Counted from the stretch's first letter, positions 34,397 through 44,495 are shown. The stretch: 64,000 nucleotides of DNA from Glutamicibacter sp. PS (GCA_031317595.1 JANCMB010000001.1:868001-932000), one strand, 5' to 3'. Translations and numbers: made by a program. The notes: a model not told the origin generated them from the letters alone.

Positions 34397-36412
34397 ATGA
34401 GCGAACAGCTGACTCTCACCATCGATGGCGAGCAGGTGCAGGTGGACGCGGGAACGACCGGTCTGCAGGTCTACGCCAAAAATAATGACGTGGTGGTTAT
34501 GCACGTCGATGGCGTACTGCGAGATCTCTCCCGCGAACTAGAAGCAGGAACCACCGTCACCAAGGTCACCATCACCGACCCCGAGGGTCTGGAGGTGCTT
34601 CGTCACTCCACCGCTCACGTGATGGCCCAGGCTGTGCAGCAGTTGCGCCCGGATGCCAAGCTCGGCATCGGCCCGTACATCACCGACGGCTTCTACTTTG
34701 ATTTCGACGTGGATGAGGCCTTTACTCCCGAAGATCTCAAGCAGCTGGAAAAGATGATGCTGAAGATCGTCAACCAGAACCAGCTATTTGTGCGCCGCGA
34801 GGTCAGCCCGGACGAGGCCAAGGCCGAAATGGCCAATGAGCCCTACAAGTGCGAGCTGCTGGCCAAGGCCGACTCGGATGACACCTCGGGTGAGGGCGTG
34901 ACCGTCGAAGTTGGCGCCGGCGAGACCACCATCTACGACAACGTTGATCGCAAGAGCGGGGAGGCTGTGTGGAAGGACCTGTGCCGTGGCCCGCACCTGC
35001 CCAACACCAAGCTGATCAAGAATGCCTTCGCCTTGACTCGCTCGGCCGCCGCCTACTGGCTAGGTAGCGAGAAGAACAAGCAGCTGCAGCGCATCTACGG
35101 CACCGCCTGGCCGACCAAGGAAGACCTCAAGGCCTACCAGGAGCGACTGGCCGAAGCCGAACGCCGCGATCACCGCAAGCTCGGCGCGGAGCTCGACCTG
35201 TTCTCCTTCCCCGATGAGTTGGGTTCCGGCCTGCCGGTCTTCCACCCCAAGGGCGGCATTATCAAGCGCGAGATGGAAGACTACGTGCGTGATCGTCACG
35301 TGGCCGAGGGGTTCCAGTACGTGGGAACCCCGCACATCTCCAAGGACGGGCTGTTCCACACCTCCGGCCACTTGCCGTACTACGCGGATACCATGTTCCC
35401 GGCGCTACATATCGACGAAGAGCGCGATGAAGATGGCAACATCACCAAGCAGGGTCAGGAATACCGACTGAAGGCAATGAACTGCCCGATGCACAACCTG
35501 ATCTTCCGCGGACGTGGTCGTTCCTACCGCGAGTTGCCGTTGCGCCTCTTCGAATTCGGGCACGTGTACCGCTACGAGAAGTCCGGCGTGGTCCACGGGC
35601 TAACCCGCGTGCGCGGTTTTGCCCAGGACGACTCGCACTCCTATGTCACCAAGGAGCAGGCGCCAGCCGAGGTCGAGCACCTGCTGAACTTCATGCTCTC
35701 CCTGCTCAAGGACTTCGGCATGGACGACTTCTACCTCGAGCTCTCCACCCGTGATCCGGAGTCGGATAAGTTCATCGGCACCGATGAGCAGTGGGAAGAA
35801 GCCACCTCCGTGTTGGAACGAGTCGCCACCGAATCCGGTGTCGAACTTGTCGCCGACCCGGGTGGTGCAGCCTTCTACGGTCCGAAGATCTCGGTTCAGG
35901 CCAAGGACGCCATCGGCCGTACCTGGCAGATGGGCACCGTGCAGTATGACTTCAACCAGCCGGCGCGCTTTGGTCTGGAGTATCAGGCAGCGGACGGTAC
36001 CCGTCAGGAACCGGTGATGATTCACGCCGCCAAGTTTGGGTCCATCGAACGCTTCCTCGGTGTGCTGACCGAGCACTATGCCGGCGCCTTCCCGGCATGG
36101 TTGGCTCCGGTACAGGTGCGAGCCATTCCGGTGGCAGAGGCCTTCAACGACTACCTCGACGAGGTTGTGGCTAAGCTGCGGGCCGCCGGGGTGCGTGTGG
36201 AACTCGACGATTCCTCGGATCGTTTCCCGAAGAAGATCCGCAACGCCTCGAAGGAAAAGATCCCGTTCGTGCTCATTGCCGGTGGCGATGATGCGGATGC
36301 GAATGCCGTGTCCTTCCGCTTCCGTGACGGTAGCCAGGAGAACCAGGTGCCCGTTGAGGAAGCCATCGAGCGTATCGTGACGGCCATTAAAAACCGTTCG
36401 AACGATAACTAA
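34397..36412 (+). CDS. thrS: Threonyl-tRNA synthetase
   Basis: Charges tRNA-Thr. The 671-residue protein has a TGS domain (about 1-60), an editing/SAD domain with [19 protein letters not shown], and the class II catalytic core with [20 protein letters not shown] (zinc Cys), [20 protein letters not shown] (motif 2) and [20 protein letters not shown] (motif 3), then an anticodon-binding domain at the end. ATG 34397 ([13 protein letters not shown]) is preferred over 34376. The HIT gene follows 28 bp downstream, the usual actinobacterial pair. Confidence 0.97.
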   Translation: MSEQLTLTIDGEQVQVDAGTTGLQVYAKNNDVVVMHVDGVLRDLSRELEAGTTVTKVTITDPEGLEVLRHSTAHVMAQAVQQLRPDAKLGIGPYITDGFYFDFDVDEAFTPEDLKQLEKMMLKIVNQNQLFVRREVSPDEAKAEMANEPYKCELLAKADSDDTSGEGVTVEVGAGETTIYDNVDRKSGEAVWKDLCRGPHLPNTKLIKNAFALTRSAAAYWLGSEKNKQLQRIYGTAWPTKEDLKAYQERLAEAERRDHRKLGAELDLFSFPDELGSGLPVFHPKGGIIKREMEDYVRDRHVAEGFQYVGTPHISKDGLFHTSGHLPYYADTMFPALHIDEERDEDGNITKQGQEYRLKAMNCPMHNLIFRGRGRSYRELPLRLFEFGHVYRYEKSGVVHGLTRVRGFAQDDSHSYVTKEQAPAEVEHLLNFMLSLLKDFGMDDFYLELSTRDPESDKFIGTDEQWEEATSVLERVATESGVELVADPGGAAFYGPKISVQAKDAIGRTWQMGTVQYDFNQPARFGLEYQAADGTRQEPVMIHAAKFGSIERFLGVLTEHYAGAFPAWLAPVQVRAIPVAEAFNDYLDEVVAKLRAAGVRVELDDSSDRFPKKIRNASKEKIPFVLIAGGDDADANAVSFRFRDGSQENQVPVEEAIERIVTAIKNRSNDN

Positions 36413-36440
36413 CGCACGATAGAACAGGGGAGAGGCCAGT

Positions 36441-37001
36441 ATGCAGTACCCGGACGACGGGTCGGTGACCGACGACTTCGAGCTCGCTGGTGTACCCGAT
36501 TCCTTCCAGCGCCTATGGACCCCGTACCGCATGGCCTATATTCAGGGTGGACAGGGTCAGGTTAAGGATGAGTCGAGTTGCCCGTTCTGTGCCGGACCGC
36601 AGCGTAAGGATGAGGAGGCGCTGATCGTCCATCGCGGTCAGACCTGCTACGTCATTCTGAACCTCTTCCCTTACAACCCGGGCCATCTGTTGGTTTGCCC
36701 CTATCGCCACGTGCCTAACTACACGGATATCACCGTGGAGGAGACCGCGGAGATGGCGGCGCTCAGCCAGCAGGCCATGCGCGTATTGCGTAAGGTCTCC
36801 GGCCCGACCGGATTCAATCTGGGCATGAATCAGGGCGAGACCGGTGGGGCCGGGATTGCGGCGCACCTACACCAGCACATCGTGCCGCGCTGGGGCGGCG
36901 ATGGGAATTTCTTACCCATCATTGCCCAGACCAAGGCCATCCCGGCCACGCTCTCGCAGGTGCGTGACCAGATCGCGGAGGCCTGGGAAGCAAACGAATA
37001 G
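36441..37001 (+). CDS. HIT-family nucleotide hydrolase/transferase
   Basis: The 186-residue protein has the histidine triad His142-Leu-His144-Gln-His146 (AAHLHQHIVPRWGGD), preceded by CPFCAGPQRKDEEALIVHRG and LFPYNPGHLLVCPYRHVPNY, which are HIT features. In mycobacteria this member sits between thrS and pgsA and is an AP4A phosphorylase-type enzyme. Here it follows thrS by 28 bp and is closed by a terminator, with pgsA absent. Likely substrate is a dinucleoside polyphosphate or adenylate. Confidence 0.94.
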   Translation: MQYPDDGSVTDDFELAGVPDSFQRLWTPYRMAYIQGGQGQVKDESSCPFCAGPQRKDEEALIVHRGQTCYVILNLFPYNPGHLLVCPYRHVPNYTDITVEETAEMAALSQQAMRVLRKVSGPTGFNLGMNQGETGGAGIAAHLHQHIVPRWGGDGNFLPIIAQTKAIPATLSQVRDQIAEAWEANE

Positions 37002-37041
37002 CGCATTCTGGGCTACCTGAAGGCTGGTGGCAAGTCTCGAC

Positions 37042-37073
37042 GACGGCGGATCCGAAAAATCGGGTCCGCCGTC
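37042..37073 (+). terminator. Terminator-like hairpin after the thrS-HIT unit
   Basis: GACGGCGGATCCG (37042-37054) pairs with CGGGTCCGCCGTC (37061-37073) with one wobble and an A-rich loop. A short T stretch follows. It probably ends the thrS-HIT transcript. Confidence 0.75.
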
Positions 37074-37309
37074 TCGGTGTTTAACGCTCCTTTGACACAT
37101 GCAGACGTTCCCGTAAAAACCCGAGTTGAGTAGTGCTTTTGCATGTCACTAATTGTTACGCGCAAACGCGAAACCGGGTGATTAGTCTCCTAGAGGCAAA
37201 TTATGACGCAACAGATCGGGGAATTGTTACGCGGCACCATAGCATTGCTGGCGTAGCAACAATCGCCGCGCAGCGAGGCGCGCGGTGTTCGAAAGGAAAC
37301 ATCCAACTC
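37074..37309. promoter_or_regulatory. pdxS upstream region with 12-bp direct repeat
   Basis: This is the larger part of the 308-bp gene-free stretch between the HIT gene and pdxS. AATTGTTACGCG occurs exactly twice (37151-37162 and 37222-37233), 71 bp apart. A regulator site or a promoter duplication is possible. No gene of the MocR/PdxR type is nearby. AAAGGA at 37292-37297 is the pdxS ribosome binding site. Confidence 0.5.
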
Positions 37310-38218
37310 ATGTCTAACCCAGCTGAGGGTCAAGGAAACTTGGTCGGCTCCGATCGCGTGAAGCGCGGTATGGCCGAAATGCTCAAGGGCGGCGTCATCA
37401 TGGACGTTGTCACCCCCGAGCAGGCGCGCATCGCCGAAGATGCTGGCGCCGTGGCCGTTATGGCCCTTGAACGCGTTCCTGCAGATATTCGCGCCCAGGG
37501 CGGCGTCTCGCGCATGAGCGACCCGGACATGATCGACGGCATCATCGACGCCGTCTCCATTCCGGTGATGGCTAAGGCACGTATCGGTCACTTCGTCGAG
37601 GCACAGATCCTGCAGTCGCTCGGTGTCGACTACATCGATGAGTCCGAGGTGCTCTCGCCTGCCGACTACGAAAACCACATCGACAAGTGGCCCTTCACCG
37701 TACCGTTCGTCTGCGGCGCCACCAACCTGGGCGAGGCCCTGCGTCGTATCAACGAAGGCGCAGCCATGATCCGCTCCAAGGGTGAAGCCGGTACCGGCGA
37801 CGTCTCGAACGCCACCGGGCACATGCGCAAGATTCGCGCCGAAATTGCCAAGCTGGCTGCACTGCCCGAGGACGAGCTGTACGTGGCCGCCAAGGAACTA
37901 CAGGCACCGTACGACTTGGTCAAGGAAATTGCCAGCACCGGTAAGCTGCCGGTCGTGCTGTTCACCGCCGGTGGCATTGCCACCCCGGCCGACGCTGCCA
38001 TGATGATGCAGCTGGGCGCCGATGGTGTCTTCGTTGGCTCGGGCATCTTCAAGTCCGGCAACCCGGCGCAGCGCGCCGCCGCCGTCGTGAAGGCCACCAC
38101 CTTCTTCGACAACCCGGATGAGCTGGCCAAGATCTCGCGTGGTCTGGGTGAAGCCATGGTCGGCATCAACGTCGCGGATGTTCCAGTGCCTCACCGTCTG
38201 GCGGAGCGCGGCTGGTAA
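37310..38218 (+). CDS. pdxS: Pyridoxal 5'-phosphate synthase subunit PdxS
   Basis: The synthase TIM-barrel subunit builds PLP from ribose 5-phosphate, glyceraldehyde 3-phosphate and ammonia from PdxT. The 302-residue protein includes [20 protein letters not shown], the catalytic lysine segments [11 protein letters not shown] and [20 protein letters not shown], and the C-terminal [23 protein letters not shown] 37310 is chosen because family members start with a short tail before [12 protein letters not shown]. Unusually, pdxT is not adjacent but 6.3 kb further on. Confidence 0.97.
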   Translation: MSNPAEGQGNLVGSDRVKRGMAEMLKGGVIMDVVTPEQARIAEDAGAVAVMALERVPADIRAQGGVSRMSDPDMIDGIIDAVSIPVMAKARIGHFVEAQILQSLGVDYIDESEVLSPADYENHIDKWPFTVPFVCGATNLGEALRRINEGAAMIRSKGEAGTGDVSNATGHMRKIRAEIAKLAALPEDELYVAAKELQAPYDLVKEIASTGKLPVVLFTAGGIATPADAAMMMQLGADGVFVGSGIFKSGNPAQRAAAVVKATTFFDNPDELAKISRGLGEAMVGINVADVPVPHRLAERGW

Positions 38219-38234
38219 ACACCTACCGCCGACG

Positions 38235-38268
38235 GGCCCACGTCACCGAGACTTCGGTGGCGTGGGCC
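38235..38268 (+). terminator. Terminator after pdxS
   Basis: GGCCCACGTCACCGA pairs with TCGGTGGCGTGGGCC (one mismatch) around a 4-nt loop, followed by TTAGCGCTTT. Located 17 bp past the pdxS stop codon. Confidence 0.85.
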
Positions 38269-38469
38269 TTAGCGCTTTAACAACTGGTGTGAACCTTGCG
38301 TCTGCAATTTGTTCGACACGGAGCCGCACGTCATCGCCAGATACTTCAGCAAAGCGCCGATTCATACAAAAATTAAATTGAGACGCCGAACGCTGACACC
38401 TCCACGTTCGGCATGAGCTTCAGCTTTCGCCGAAACGACCGGCCAGTATTTCACAGGAGACGACAGTAC

Positions 38470-39069
38470 GTGAGTCATAGTTCAACACTGATTCCGTGGT
38501 CCAGCGGCCATTGGACCCATGCCCCGGCTGAAGCCGTTGAGCAAGGCACAGACCTACTGGTAACGGCTGTGGAAGGTAGCGACGCATGGCGGCATACTTC
38601 CTACGGTTTTGTGCACGAGAGTGAACACGCGTTACTGGTTCCCTTTGCGCAGGATAGTGCCGTGGAGGTCGAATTCACGGCGGCGTTCTCCCAGCAGTTC
38701 GACCAGGCCGGCATCTTCATCAAAGTCAGCGACGCGCACTGGATCAAAGCGGGTGTCGAGTATGCCGATGGCAGTGCCCAGTTGGGGGCCGTGGTCACCA
38801 ATGGAGCCTCGGACTGGTCGTTGGCGCCCGTACCGGATTGGACGAACCAGCGCGTGTTGATCAGGGTCAGCAGATCTGGTGACGCACTGAGCATTCGCGC
38901 CGGTGTGGTCGGCGGTGCGCTGCAACTGGTGCGGGTCGTTCCCTTTCCGCCTGAACTTCACGCCCAGGCGGGGCCCCTGATCTGTGCGCCGAGCAGAGCC
39001 GGACTGACCATACCGTTCCATTCTTGGCGAACGACCCCTAAGGACGCGGCGCTTCACCAGCCTGCCTAG
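38470..39069 (+). CDS. DUF1349 family protein (concanavalin-like fold)
   Basis: The 199-residue cytosolic protein begins GTG 38470 after AGGAG, and reads SSTLIPWSSGHWTHAPAEAV ... FDQAGIFIKVSDAHWIKAGVEY ... VRVVPFPPELHAQAGPLICA. This F-x-Q-A-G-x-x-x-x-x-x-x-W-x-K-x-G-x-E-Y signature marks DUF1349, a beta-sandwich family related to concanavalin/SWIM-like folds, often called regulation-of-enolase protein 1. Biochemical role unknown. An upstream in-frame ATG at 38413 has a poor ribosome binding site. Confidence 0.88.
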   Translation: MSHSSTLIPWSSGHWTHAPAEAVEQGTDLLVTAVEGSDAWRHTSYGFVHESEHALLVPFAQDSAVEVEFTAAFSQQFDQAGIFIKVSDAHWIKAGVEYADGSAQLGAVVTNGASDWSLAPVPDWTNQRVLIRVSRSGDALSIRAGVVGGALQLVRVVPFPPELHAQAGPLICAPSRAGLTIPFHSWRTTPKDAALHQPA

Positions 39070-39170
39070 CTCCAGAGGTCCATGACGTTCCGCGGAGAGC
39101 GTGAAGCTACGCGACGAAGCGTTGCCGGATTAAGGTGCCAAAGCACTGCCATATTCCTTACACTATTCGA

Positions 39171-39758
39171 ATGGGTGAGATTATTTACGATGCGGCCACC
39201 ACCCTTAACGGGTTTATCGCCGATGAGGAGCACTCCCTACAGTGGCTGTTTGACGCTGCCGGGTCTGACGGGGAACCGCCACCTGGATTAATGCCGGAGA
39301 ACCCAACGGTCTATGTTATGGGTGCAAATACCTACCGGTGGTTGCTCGATTACCAACCGATGCTCGATGAGCCCGAGCGTTGGCTTGAGGCCTATGGGCA
39401 GCGCCCCTGTTTCGTCTTTGCGCACGCCGCCTTGTCGGCCCCGGAGGGAGCCAATATCCGGTTTGTCAGCGGAGAGGTCGCCGAGCATCTCGATGAGATC
39501 CGCGAGGCCGCGGCGGACGGCGATATTTGGGTGCTCGGTGGCGGGGCATTGGCGGGCGAGTTTCTGCGGGCCGGTGCTCTGGACCGCATTTGCCTGAGCA
39601 TTGCTCCGGCGGCCTTGGCGTCCGGGGCGCCACTACTGCCGGTCACCGTCCCTCCGGCCCGGTTGCGGGTCGAAGAAGCCAAGGTTATCGGCCCCTTCGC
39701 CCGTGTCGAATTTCGGGTACTGCCCGCGGTTGAGCAACGCCCGAATTCGGCACTCTAG
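39171..39758 (+). CDS. Dihydrofolate-reductase-fold protein (RibD C-terminal type)
   Basis: A 195-residue protein beginning GEIIYDAATTLNGFIADEEH with GANTYRWLLDYQP and WVLGGGALAGEFLRAGALDR, matching the DHFR/RibD-C reductase fold (the G-G-G-x-x NADPH loop). Such stand-alone proteins bind NAD(P)H; the substrate is not known. TACACT lies 6 nt before ATG 39171 with no Shine-Dalgarno, so the mRNA is probably leaderless. An upstream start at 39135 is unlikely. Confidence 0.88.
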   Translation: MGEIIYDAATTLNGFIADEEHSLQWLFDAAGSDGEPPPGLMPENPTVYVMGANTYRWLLDYQPMLDEPERWLEAYGQRPCFVFAHAALSAPEGANIRFVSGEVAEHLDEIREAAADGDIWVLGGGALAGEFLRAGALDRICLSIAPAALASGAPLLPVTVPPARLRVEEAKVIGPFARVEFRVLPAVEQRPNSAL

Positions 39759-39786
39759 CGCACCGGGCACGGCGCGCGGCAAAAGG

Positions 39787-40551
39787 CTAGGACCAGTTGC
39801 GTAGCACCATATGGCGCCCGCGACCGAGTAGCTTCATCCCGTTGGCGGTGAAAAATTCGGCGTTCTTCGGGGTCGCGGCGGCCAGCATCTCCACTGGATC
39901 TTGGTCATCCATGGCCACCAGCGGGTTCAACATGGAGCGCGACAGCCCCTGGAGCAGGGCGGTTCCCACGCCCTGGCGGCGCACCGAGGGGGAGACCGCC
40001 AGGGCGTGCACCATCAATTGCCCGTGCATGGCCTGTTGCACAAAGCCGCGACCGACAACCTGTCCCTCTTCGGTGCGGGCCACCGCGTGCTCCACACGGC
40101 GCAGTGCCGGGTGCCCGGAGCTGAGGGATGTCGTGTGATCGCGCCACAAGTTCGTGACATTTAGTTCGATCTTGTCCGCACCCTTGGCCTCGGGCACGTT
40201 ATTGCCCAGTCGTACCTTTCCGGCCCAGGACTCCATCGGCACTGCCAGGATGCCGGCATGCCACGACACTTGGGCGTTGTCGGAGAAACCGGCCTCGGTC
40301 AGATGTTTCACCTGAGCGCCCGAGTTCACCCACGCCTCCACACGCTGGGCGCCCAACCGGTGCCCCTCGGCCAAGGCGGGACGCAGCCCTGCGGGCTCGG
40401 CCTCGTCGGGGAAGAGGAGCACCAGTCGTTTACGTGCCGGTTGCCAGGCCCAGGAACAGCCATGGGTCGTGAAAATCTTTCCCCCGGTAGCGATGGCTAG
40501 CGCCTGCTGCCAATGGGTCAAGGCATCCTGGGCGGAGGCAATTGTGGTCAT
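39787..40551 (-). CDS. GNAT-family N-acetyltransferase
   Basis: The 254-residue protein has its acetyl-CoA site near the C-terminus: VHALAVSPSVRRQGVGTALL (about 185-205) followed by TPKNAEFFTANGMKLLGRGR, the last motif. The N-terminal 150 residues resemble a degenerate second GNAT half. Its start is fused to the stop of the M3 peptidase gene (TAATG, one-base overlap), implying a shared transcript and coupled translation. The acceptor molecule is unknown. Confidence 0.88.
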   Translation of the reverse strand: MTTIASAQDALTHWQQALAIATGGKIFTTHGCSWAWQPARKRLVLLFPDEAEPAGLRPALAEGHRLGAQRVEAWVNSGAQVKHLTEAGFSDNAQVSWHAGILAVPMESWAGKVRLGNNVPEAKGADKIELNVTNLWRDHTTSLSSGHPALRRVEHAVARTEEGQVVGRGFVQQAMHGQLMVHALAVSPSVRRQGVGTALLQGLSRSMLNPLVAMDDQDPVEMLAAATPKNAEFFTANGMKLLGRGRHMVLRNWS

Positions 40552-42566
40552 TATTCTGCGTTCACCAATCCTCGGCGGCGCAGCAGCGGCTCGACGCGCG
40601 CGCTACGTCCGCGGAACAGTTCGTAGGACTCCAACGGGTCGCGGGTATTTCCCCGCGACAGCAGTTCCTCGCGGAACCGGTTACCATTTTCGCGCATGAG
40701 GCCACCATTTTCGGTGAACCACTCCACGGTGTCGGCATCGAGTACCTCGGACCAAATGTAGGAGTAGTACCCGGCCGAGTATCCATTGGCGAAAATGTGT
40801 TGGAAGTAGCCGGTACGGTAGCGCGGCGGAATGAGTTCGGGAATGAATCCAGCCTCGACCAACACCTGATTTTCGAAGGCCACCGGGTCGTTGATCTGCG
40901 CACCGGGCTCCAGGGTGTGCCAGGCCCAGTCCAGCACGCTGGCCGCCAAGTATTCGGTGGTGGCGAATCCCTCGCCCCACAGGGCAGAGTCTTCGATCGC
41001 CTTCACCACCTGCGAATCAAGCGGTTCCCCGGTGCGGTAATGCACCGCGTAGTCAGGCAGAATCTGTGGGTGTAGCGCCCACATCTCATTGACCTGTGAC
41101 GGGAACTCGACAAAGTCGCGCGGCACCGAGGTGCCCGAAAGCGAGGGGTAGCGCCCGTTGGAGAATAGGCCATGCAGGGCGTGGCCGAACTCGTGGAAGA
41201 GCGTACGCGTTTCGTCGAGGCTCAGCAGCACGGGTTCACCGGGAGCCGCCGGGGAAATGTTCAAGGTGTTGGTGACCACCGGCAATTCATCGACCGCGCT
41301 CGCGGCATCACGCAAGGACGTCATCCATGCGCCGCCCTTTTTCGTTGGACGCGCCAGATAGTCGCCGCTGTATAGACCCAGCACGCTGCCATCTTCGTTG
41401 CGGACCTCCCACACCCGCACCGACTCGTGATACACCGGCAGGTCGGTACGTTCGCTAAAGGTGATCCCATAGAGCTTGGTGGCGGCGGCAAACACCCCCT
41501 GATGCAGTACCCGCTCGAGTTCGAAGTATTCGCGTAGCGCCGAGGTGTCCACGGCGTAGCGCTGAGCCAGCACCTTATTCGAGTAATAGGTCCAATCCCA
41601 GGCTTCGATCTTTTCGCCGGCCAGTTCGCGCAAGATGGCCGTTTCGCTCAGCGCGTTGCGTACCGCCGGGGCGGTGAGTTCGGCCAGACGTTCGGCGACC
41701 GCCGCGGTATCCGGTGCCGTCGCGGTAGCCAGCACCGATTCGGCGTGGTTCGCGTAGCCCAGAAGCTGGGCACGCTGGGCACGCAGTTCGGCCATTTTCA
41801 CGGCCAGGGCATAGGTGTTGTTGTTGCCCTCTAGGCCGCGGGAGATTGACGCTTCGAAGACGCGGCGGCGTGCCGCGGAAGATTCCAAGGACTGTAGTAC
41901 CGGCTGCTGGGTGGGGGAGACCAAGGTGAGCAAGTATCCCTGTTCATGACCGGCGTCCGCGGCGGCCTGCCGCGCCGTGGCCAGTCGTCCGGCGTCGAGC
42001 CCGGCTAGTTCCTCGGCCGATTCAAAGTACACGGCGTGGGCGTTCTGATTTTCGAGGGCCTGGGCCGAGAAATTGGTGCTGCATGCGGCGATCTCCGCGT
42101 CGAGATCGCGCAGCTGATCCTTGGCCTCCGGCTCCAGCTCGGCACCGGCCAGCTTGAAGCTTTTCAGGGTTTCGTGCACCAAACGGGCGTCTTCGCCGCT
42201 CAGTTCCTCCGTCGGTACGGCGCGCAGACGAGCGTAGAGCTCACCATTGAGATGGATTTCGCTCATTTGTGCCGCGTAGAGCGCCGATATTTCCTCTTGT
42301 AAAGCACGAATCTCTTCGGTGCCGTCCGCGGACAGCACGCTGAAGTAGGTCATCAAGGCGCGGCGCAATGTCTCGCCACTGAGTTCAAGGGCAAGGACGG
42401 TGTTCTCAAAGTCGGCGGGTGTCGGATCGGCGACAATATAGGCGGTAGCATCACGTTGTTCGGCGATGCCGACCTTAACCGCTTCGAGGTAATTCTCCGG
42501 AGTGATTGCCGAAAAATCCGGCCACTGGAAGGGCAAAGAACTGCGGGTAAGCAATGGGTTTGGCAT
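40551..42566 (-). CDS. M3-family metallopeptidase (oligopeptidase A / Dcp type)
   Basis: The 671-residue cytosolic zinc peptidase has the HExxH site in TLFHEFGHALHGLFSNGRYP (about 440-460) and the third-ligand region FVEFPSQVNEMWALHP. The C-terminal segment NGYSAGYYSYIWSEVLDADT carries the conserved Tyr/His substrate pocket of M3 enzymes. It degrades peptides of roughly 5-20 residues in the cytosol. Length matches peptidyl-dipeptidase Dcp/OpdA (about 680). It is coupled to the downstream GNAT gene. Confidence 0.96.
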   Translation of the reverse strand: MPNPLLTRSSLPFQWPDFSAITPENYLEAVKVGIAEQRDATAYIVADPTPADFENTVLALELSGETLRRALMTYFSVLSADGTEEIRALQEEISALYAAQMSEIHLNGELYARLRAVPTEELSGEDARLVHETLKSFKLAGAELEPEAKDQLRDLDAEIAACSTNFSAQALENQNAHAVYFESAEELAGLDAGRLATARQAAADAGHEQGYLLTLVSPTQQPVLQSLESSAARRRVFEASISRGLEGNNNTYALAVKMAELRAQRAQLLGYANHAESVLATATAPDTAAVAERLAELTAPAVRNALSETAILRELAGEKIEAWDWTYYSNKVLAQRYAVDTSALREYFELERVLHQGVFAAATKLYGITFSERTDLPVYHESVRVWEVRNEDGSVLGLYSGDYLARPTKKGGAWMTSLRDAASAVDELPVVTNTLNISPAAPGEPVLLSLDETRTLFHEFGHALHGLFSNGRYPSLSGTSVPRDFVEFPSQVNEMWALHPQILPDYAVHYRTGEPLDSQVVKAIEDSALWGEGFATTEYLAASVLDWAWHTLEPGAQINDPVAFENQVLVEAGFIPELIPPRYRTGYFQHIFANGYSAGYYSYIWSEVLDADTVEWFTENGGLMRENGNRFREELLSRGNTRDPLESYELFRGRSARVEPLLRRRGLVNAE

Positions 42567-42640
42567 AGCACTAGATTGTCACAGATCACATACGAAGCGC
42601 TGAATTAACACAGTCATCGGCCCAAGCTAGGCTGGCTTCT

Positions 42641-43852
42641 ATGAACCGTCGACGTGCCGCACTGGTAGCCCTCACGCTGCTGCTCAGCTCCTGCGCCGCC
42701 CCCGAAACCTCCGCGCCTACACCTGGGGAGTCGGCTCCCAGCCGATCCGCATCAAGCCAGGCACCGCAGCCGACGGAAACCGCGCAGCCAAGCAGTGGTG
42801 CCTCGACGACAGCGAGCGAGTCGGCGACAGCGCCACCGGACACCTTTTCACTGATGGTTACCGGCGACGTGTTACTGCATCCGACGCTGGTGCGGCAGGC
42901 CGAGACGAGCGCGGGCCACGACTTTCGTCCATTGCTGGCAGGGCTAGAACCCTACCTGCAGGATGCCGACGTGGCCCTGTGCAATATGGAAACCCCCATC
43001 GGCGATGCCCCATACAGCGGATATCCGCGATTTAAGGGCCCGGCGCAGATTGCCGAAGATCTTGCCGATCTTGGCTATGACGGATGCACCACGGCGACGA
43101 ATCACACCATGGACGGCGGTGCCTTCGGGGCTCAAGAAACACTTGACGCGCTTGAAACAGCGGGGCTGTTCACCACAGGTTCGTACCGCACCCAAGAAGA
43201 ATCGAAGCTTCCGCCCATTATCGAGCGGCAGGGAGTGAAGCTGGCGGTCATTGCGGGCACCTATTCGCTGAACGGACTACCCGAAGACAAGCCTTGGCGC
43301 GTGGACGATCAGATCGATGCGAAAATCTTGATCGGACGCGCTCAGAGGGCCCGCGAGGCCGGCGCCGACTTAGTGGTGGCCGCGGTGCACGACGGTGCGG
43401 AATACACCGAACGCCCAACAAGTACCCAACGAAAGCTGGGGCGTGAGCTAGCGGCCTCGGGGGCCTTCGACTTCGTCTACATGCATCACACGCACTCGGC
43501 GCAGCCCATCGAAAAATACAAGGGCACCTGGATCGTCTATGGGCTTGGCAATTCCGTGGCCAAGCACGCCACGGTGAACCAACTCAACCGCGAGGGAATT
43601 AGCGTCAAGGCGACCTTCTCGCGCAGCGACGCGGGCCACTGGAGTGTCAACGACGTGGCTTGGGTGCCGCACTGGCTCACCGGGTCACCGATTCGCTGGT
43701 GTGCGCTACCCGCCTCCGGCGCAGTGGATGCGGCCGCCGATGACTGCCCGGAGAACGCCGAGGCGCAGGCATCGCGTGAACGGAGCACGCGCACCGTCGA
43801 TGCCTATGGCGCAGTCGAGGATGGACTGCGAGACTGGGTACCTCAGAAGTAA
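42641..43852 (+). CDS. CapA-family lipoprotein
   Basis: A 403-residue exported lipoprotein: signal with lipobox LLLSSC (Cys about 18), then a Ser/Thr/Pro-rich linker to about residue 67 and a CapA/PgsA metallophosphoesterase-like domain. The domain shows LMVTGDVLLHP, NMETPIGD, the NHTMDGG metal-site loop, VAAVHDGAEY and MHHTHSAQPIEKYKGTWIVY (late His pair). CapA proteins are linked to capsule or poly-gamma-glutamate handling, but isolated members may be hydrolases. TAGGCT lies 7 nt before the ATG (leaderless). Confidence 0.92.
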   Translation: MNRRRAALVALTLLLSSCAAPETSAPTPGESAPSRSASSQAPQPTETAQPSSGASTTASESATAPPDTFSLMVTGDVLLHPTLVRQAETSAGHDFRPLLAGLEPYLQDADVALCNMETPIGDAPYSGYPRFKGPAQIAEDLADLGYDGCTTATNHTMDGGAFGAQETLDALETAGLFTTGSYRTQEESKLPPIIERQGVKLAVIAGTYSLNGLPEDKPWRVDDQIDAKILIGRAQRAREAGADLVVAAVHDGAEYTERPTSTQRKLGRELAASGAFDFVYMHHTHSAQPIEKYKGTWIVYGLGNSVAKHATVNQLNREGISVKATFSRSDAGHWSVNDVAWVPHWLTGSPIRWCALPASGAVDAAADDCPENAEAQASRERSTRTVDAYGAVEDGLRDWVPQK

Positions 43853-43883
43853 ATGCTCGGTGAGCGACCCAAGGGAGGGCGTG

Positions 43884-44387
43884 ATGGTATCCGGCGGTTC
43901 TCGAAAACTTCTTGTACTGTGCACCGTGGCCTTGCTCGGACTGTTGCCCGCCTGCGGTACCAGTGGCGACAGCCCCAGTTCTCCGACGGGCACGATGCTG
44001 ACCTCCGACAGGCCGGATGCACCGACGTCCACCAGCCTTGACCCCGATGCGCCCAGCGCACCGCAGAGCGCAGCCCGGGAATTAGTGCCGCGTGATGATC
44101 TACAGAACGAACACTACAGCGCCTATAACGAGGTGGAGGTGGTGGACCAACAGCATCTGCGCATTCACTTCATCTCCGGAACCCCCGAATGCTACGGCGC
44201 GCGAGCGGTGGTGCGCGAGGAAGCTGAGGCGGTGAAAGTTGCCGTGGTCGTGGGGAGCATTCCCGAAAGTGCCGACGTCTGCCGCGACATCGGGGTGGCC
44301 GCGACACTGCTAGTCAATCTCGACCAACCCTTAGGCACGCGCAATATCGTGCCGCTTCCCGAGTCCGAGGTGAGCCTGCACCGCTGA
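43884..44387 (+). CDS. Small predicted lipoprotein, unknown function
   Basis: A 167-residue protein with signal sequence and lipobox (LLGLLPACG, Cys about 24), a Ser/Thr/Pro/Asp linker to about 60, and a C-terminal domain (YSAYNEVEVVDQQHLRIHFI ... GTPECYGARAVVREEAEAVK ... ADVCRDIGVAATLLVNLDQP) with two cysteines that may form a disulfide. It lies 31 bp after the CapA gene. AAGGGAGGG precedes ATG 43884; the ATG-proximal spacing is short. No family recognised, but it resembles actinobacterial small secreted proteins with a LGxxxxV-type beta domain. Confidence 0.8.
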   Translation: MVSGGSRKLLVLCTVALLGLLPACGTSGDSPSSPTGTMLTSDRPDAPTSTSLDPDAPSAPQSAARELVPRDDLQNEHYSAYNEVEVVDQQHLRIHFISGTPECYGARAVVREEAEAVKVAVVVGSIPESADVCRDIGVAATLLVNLDQPLGTRNIVPLPESEVSLHR

Positions 44388-44495
44388 ACACCGCGACACG
44401 CCGCGCAATCAACTTGGGTGACAAGGCTTTTTGGGACTACCGTTGATCCGGCGCCGCTGCCGGGCGCCGCTGGCTCGGTCGGAAGGTAAGTTCAT

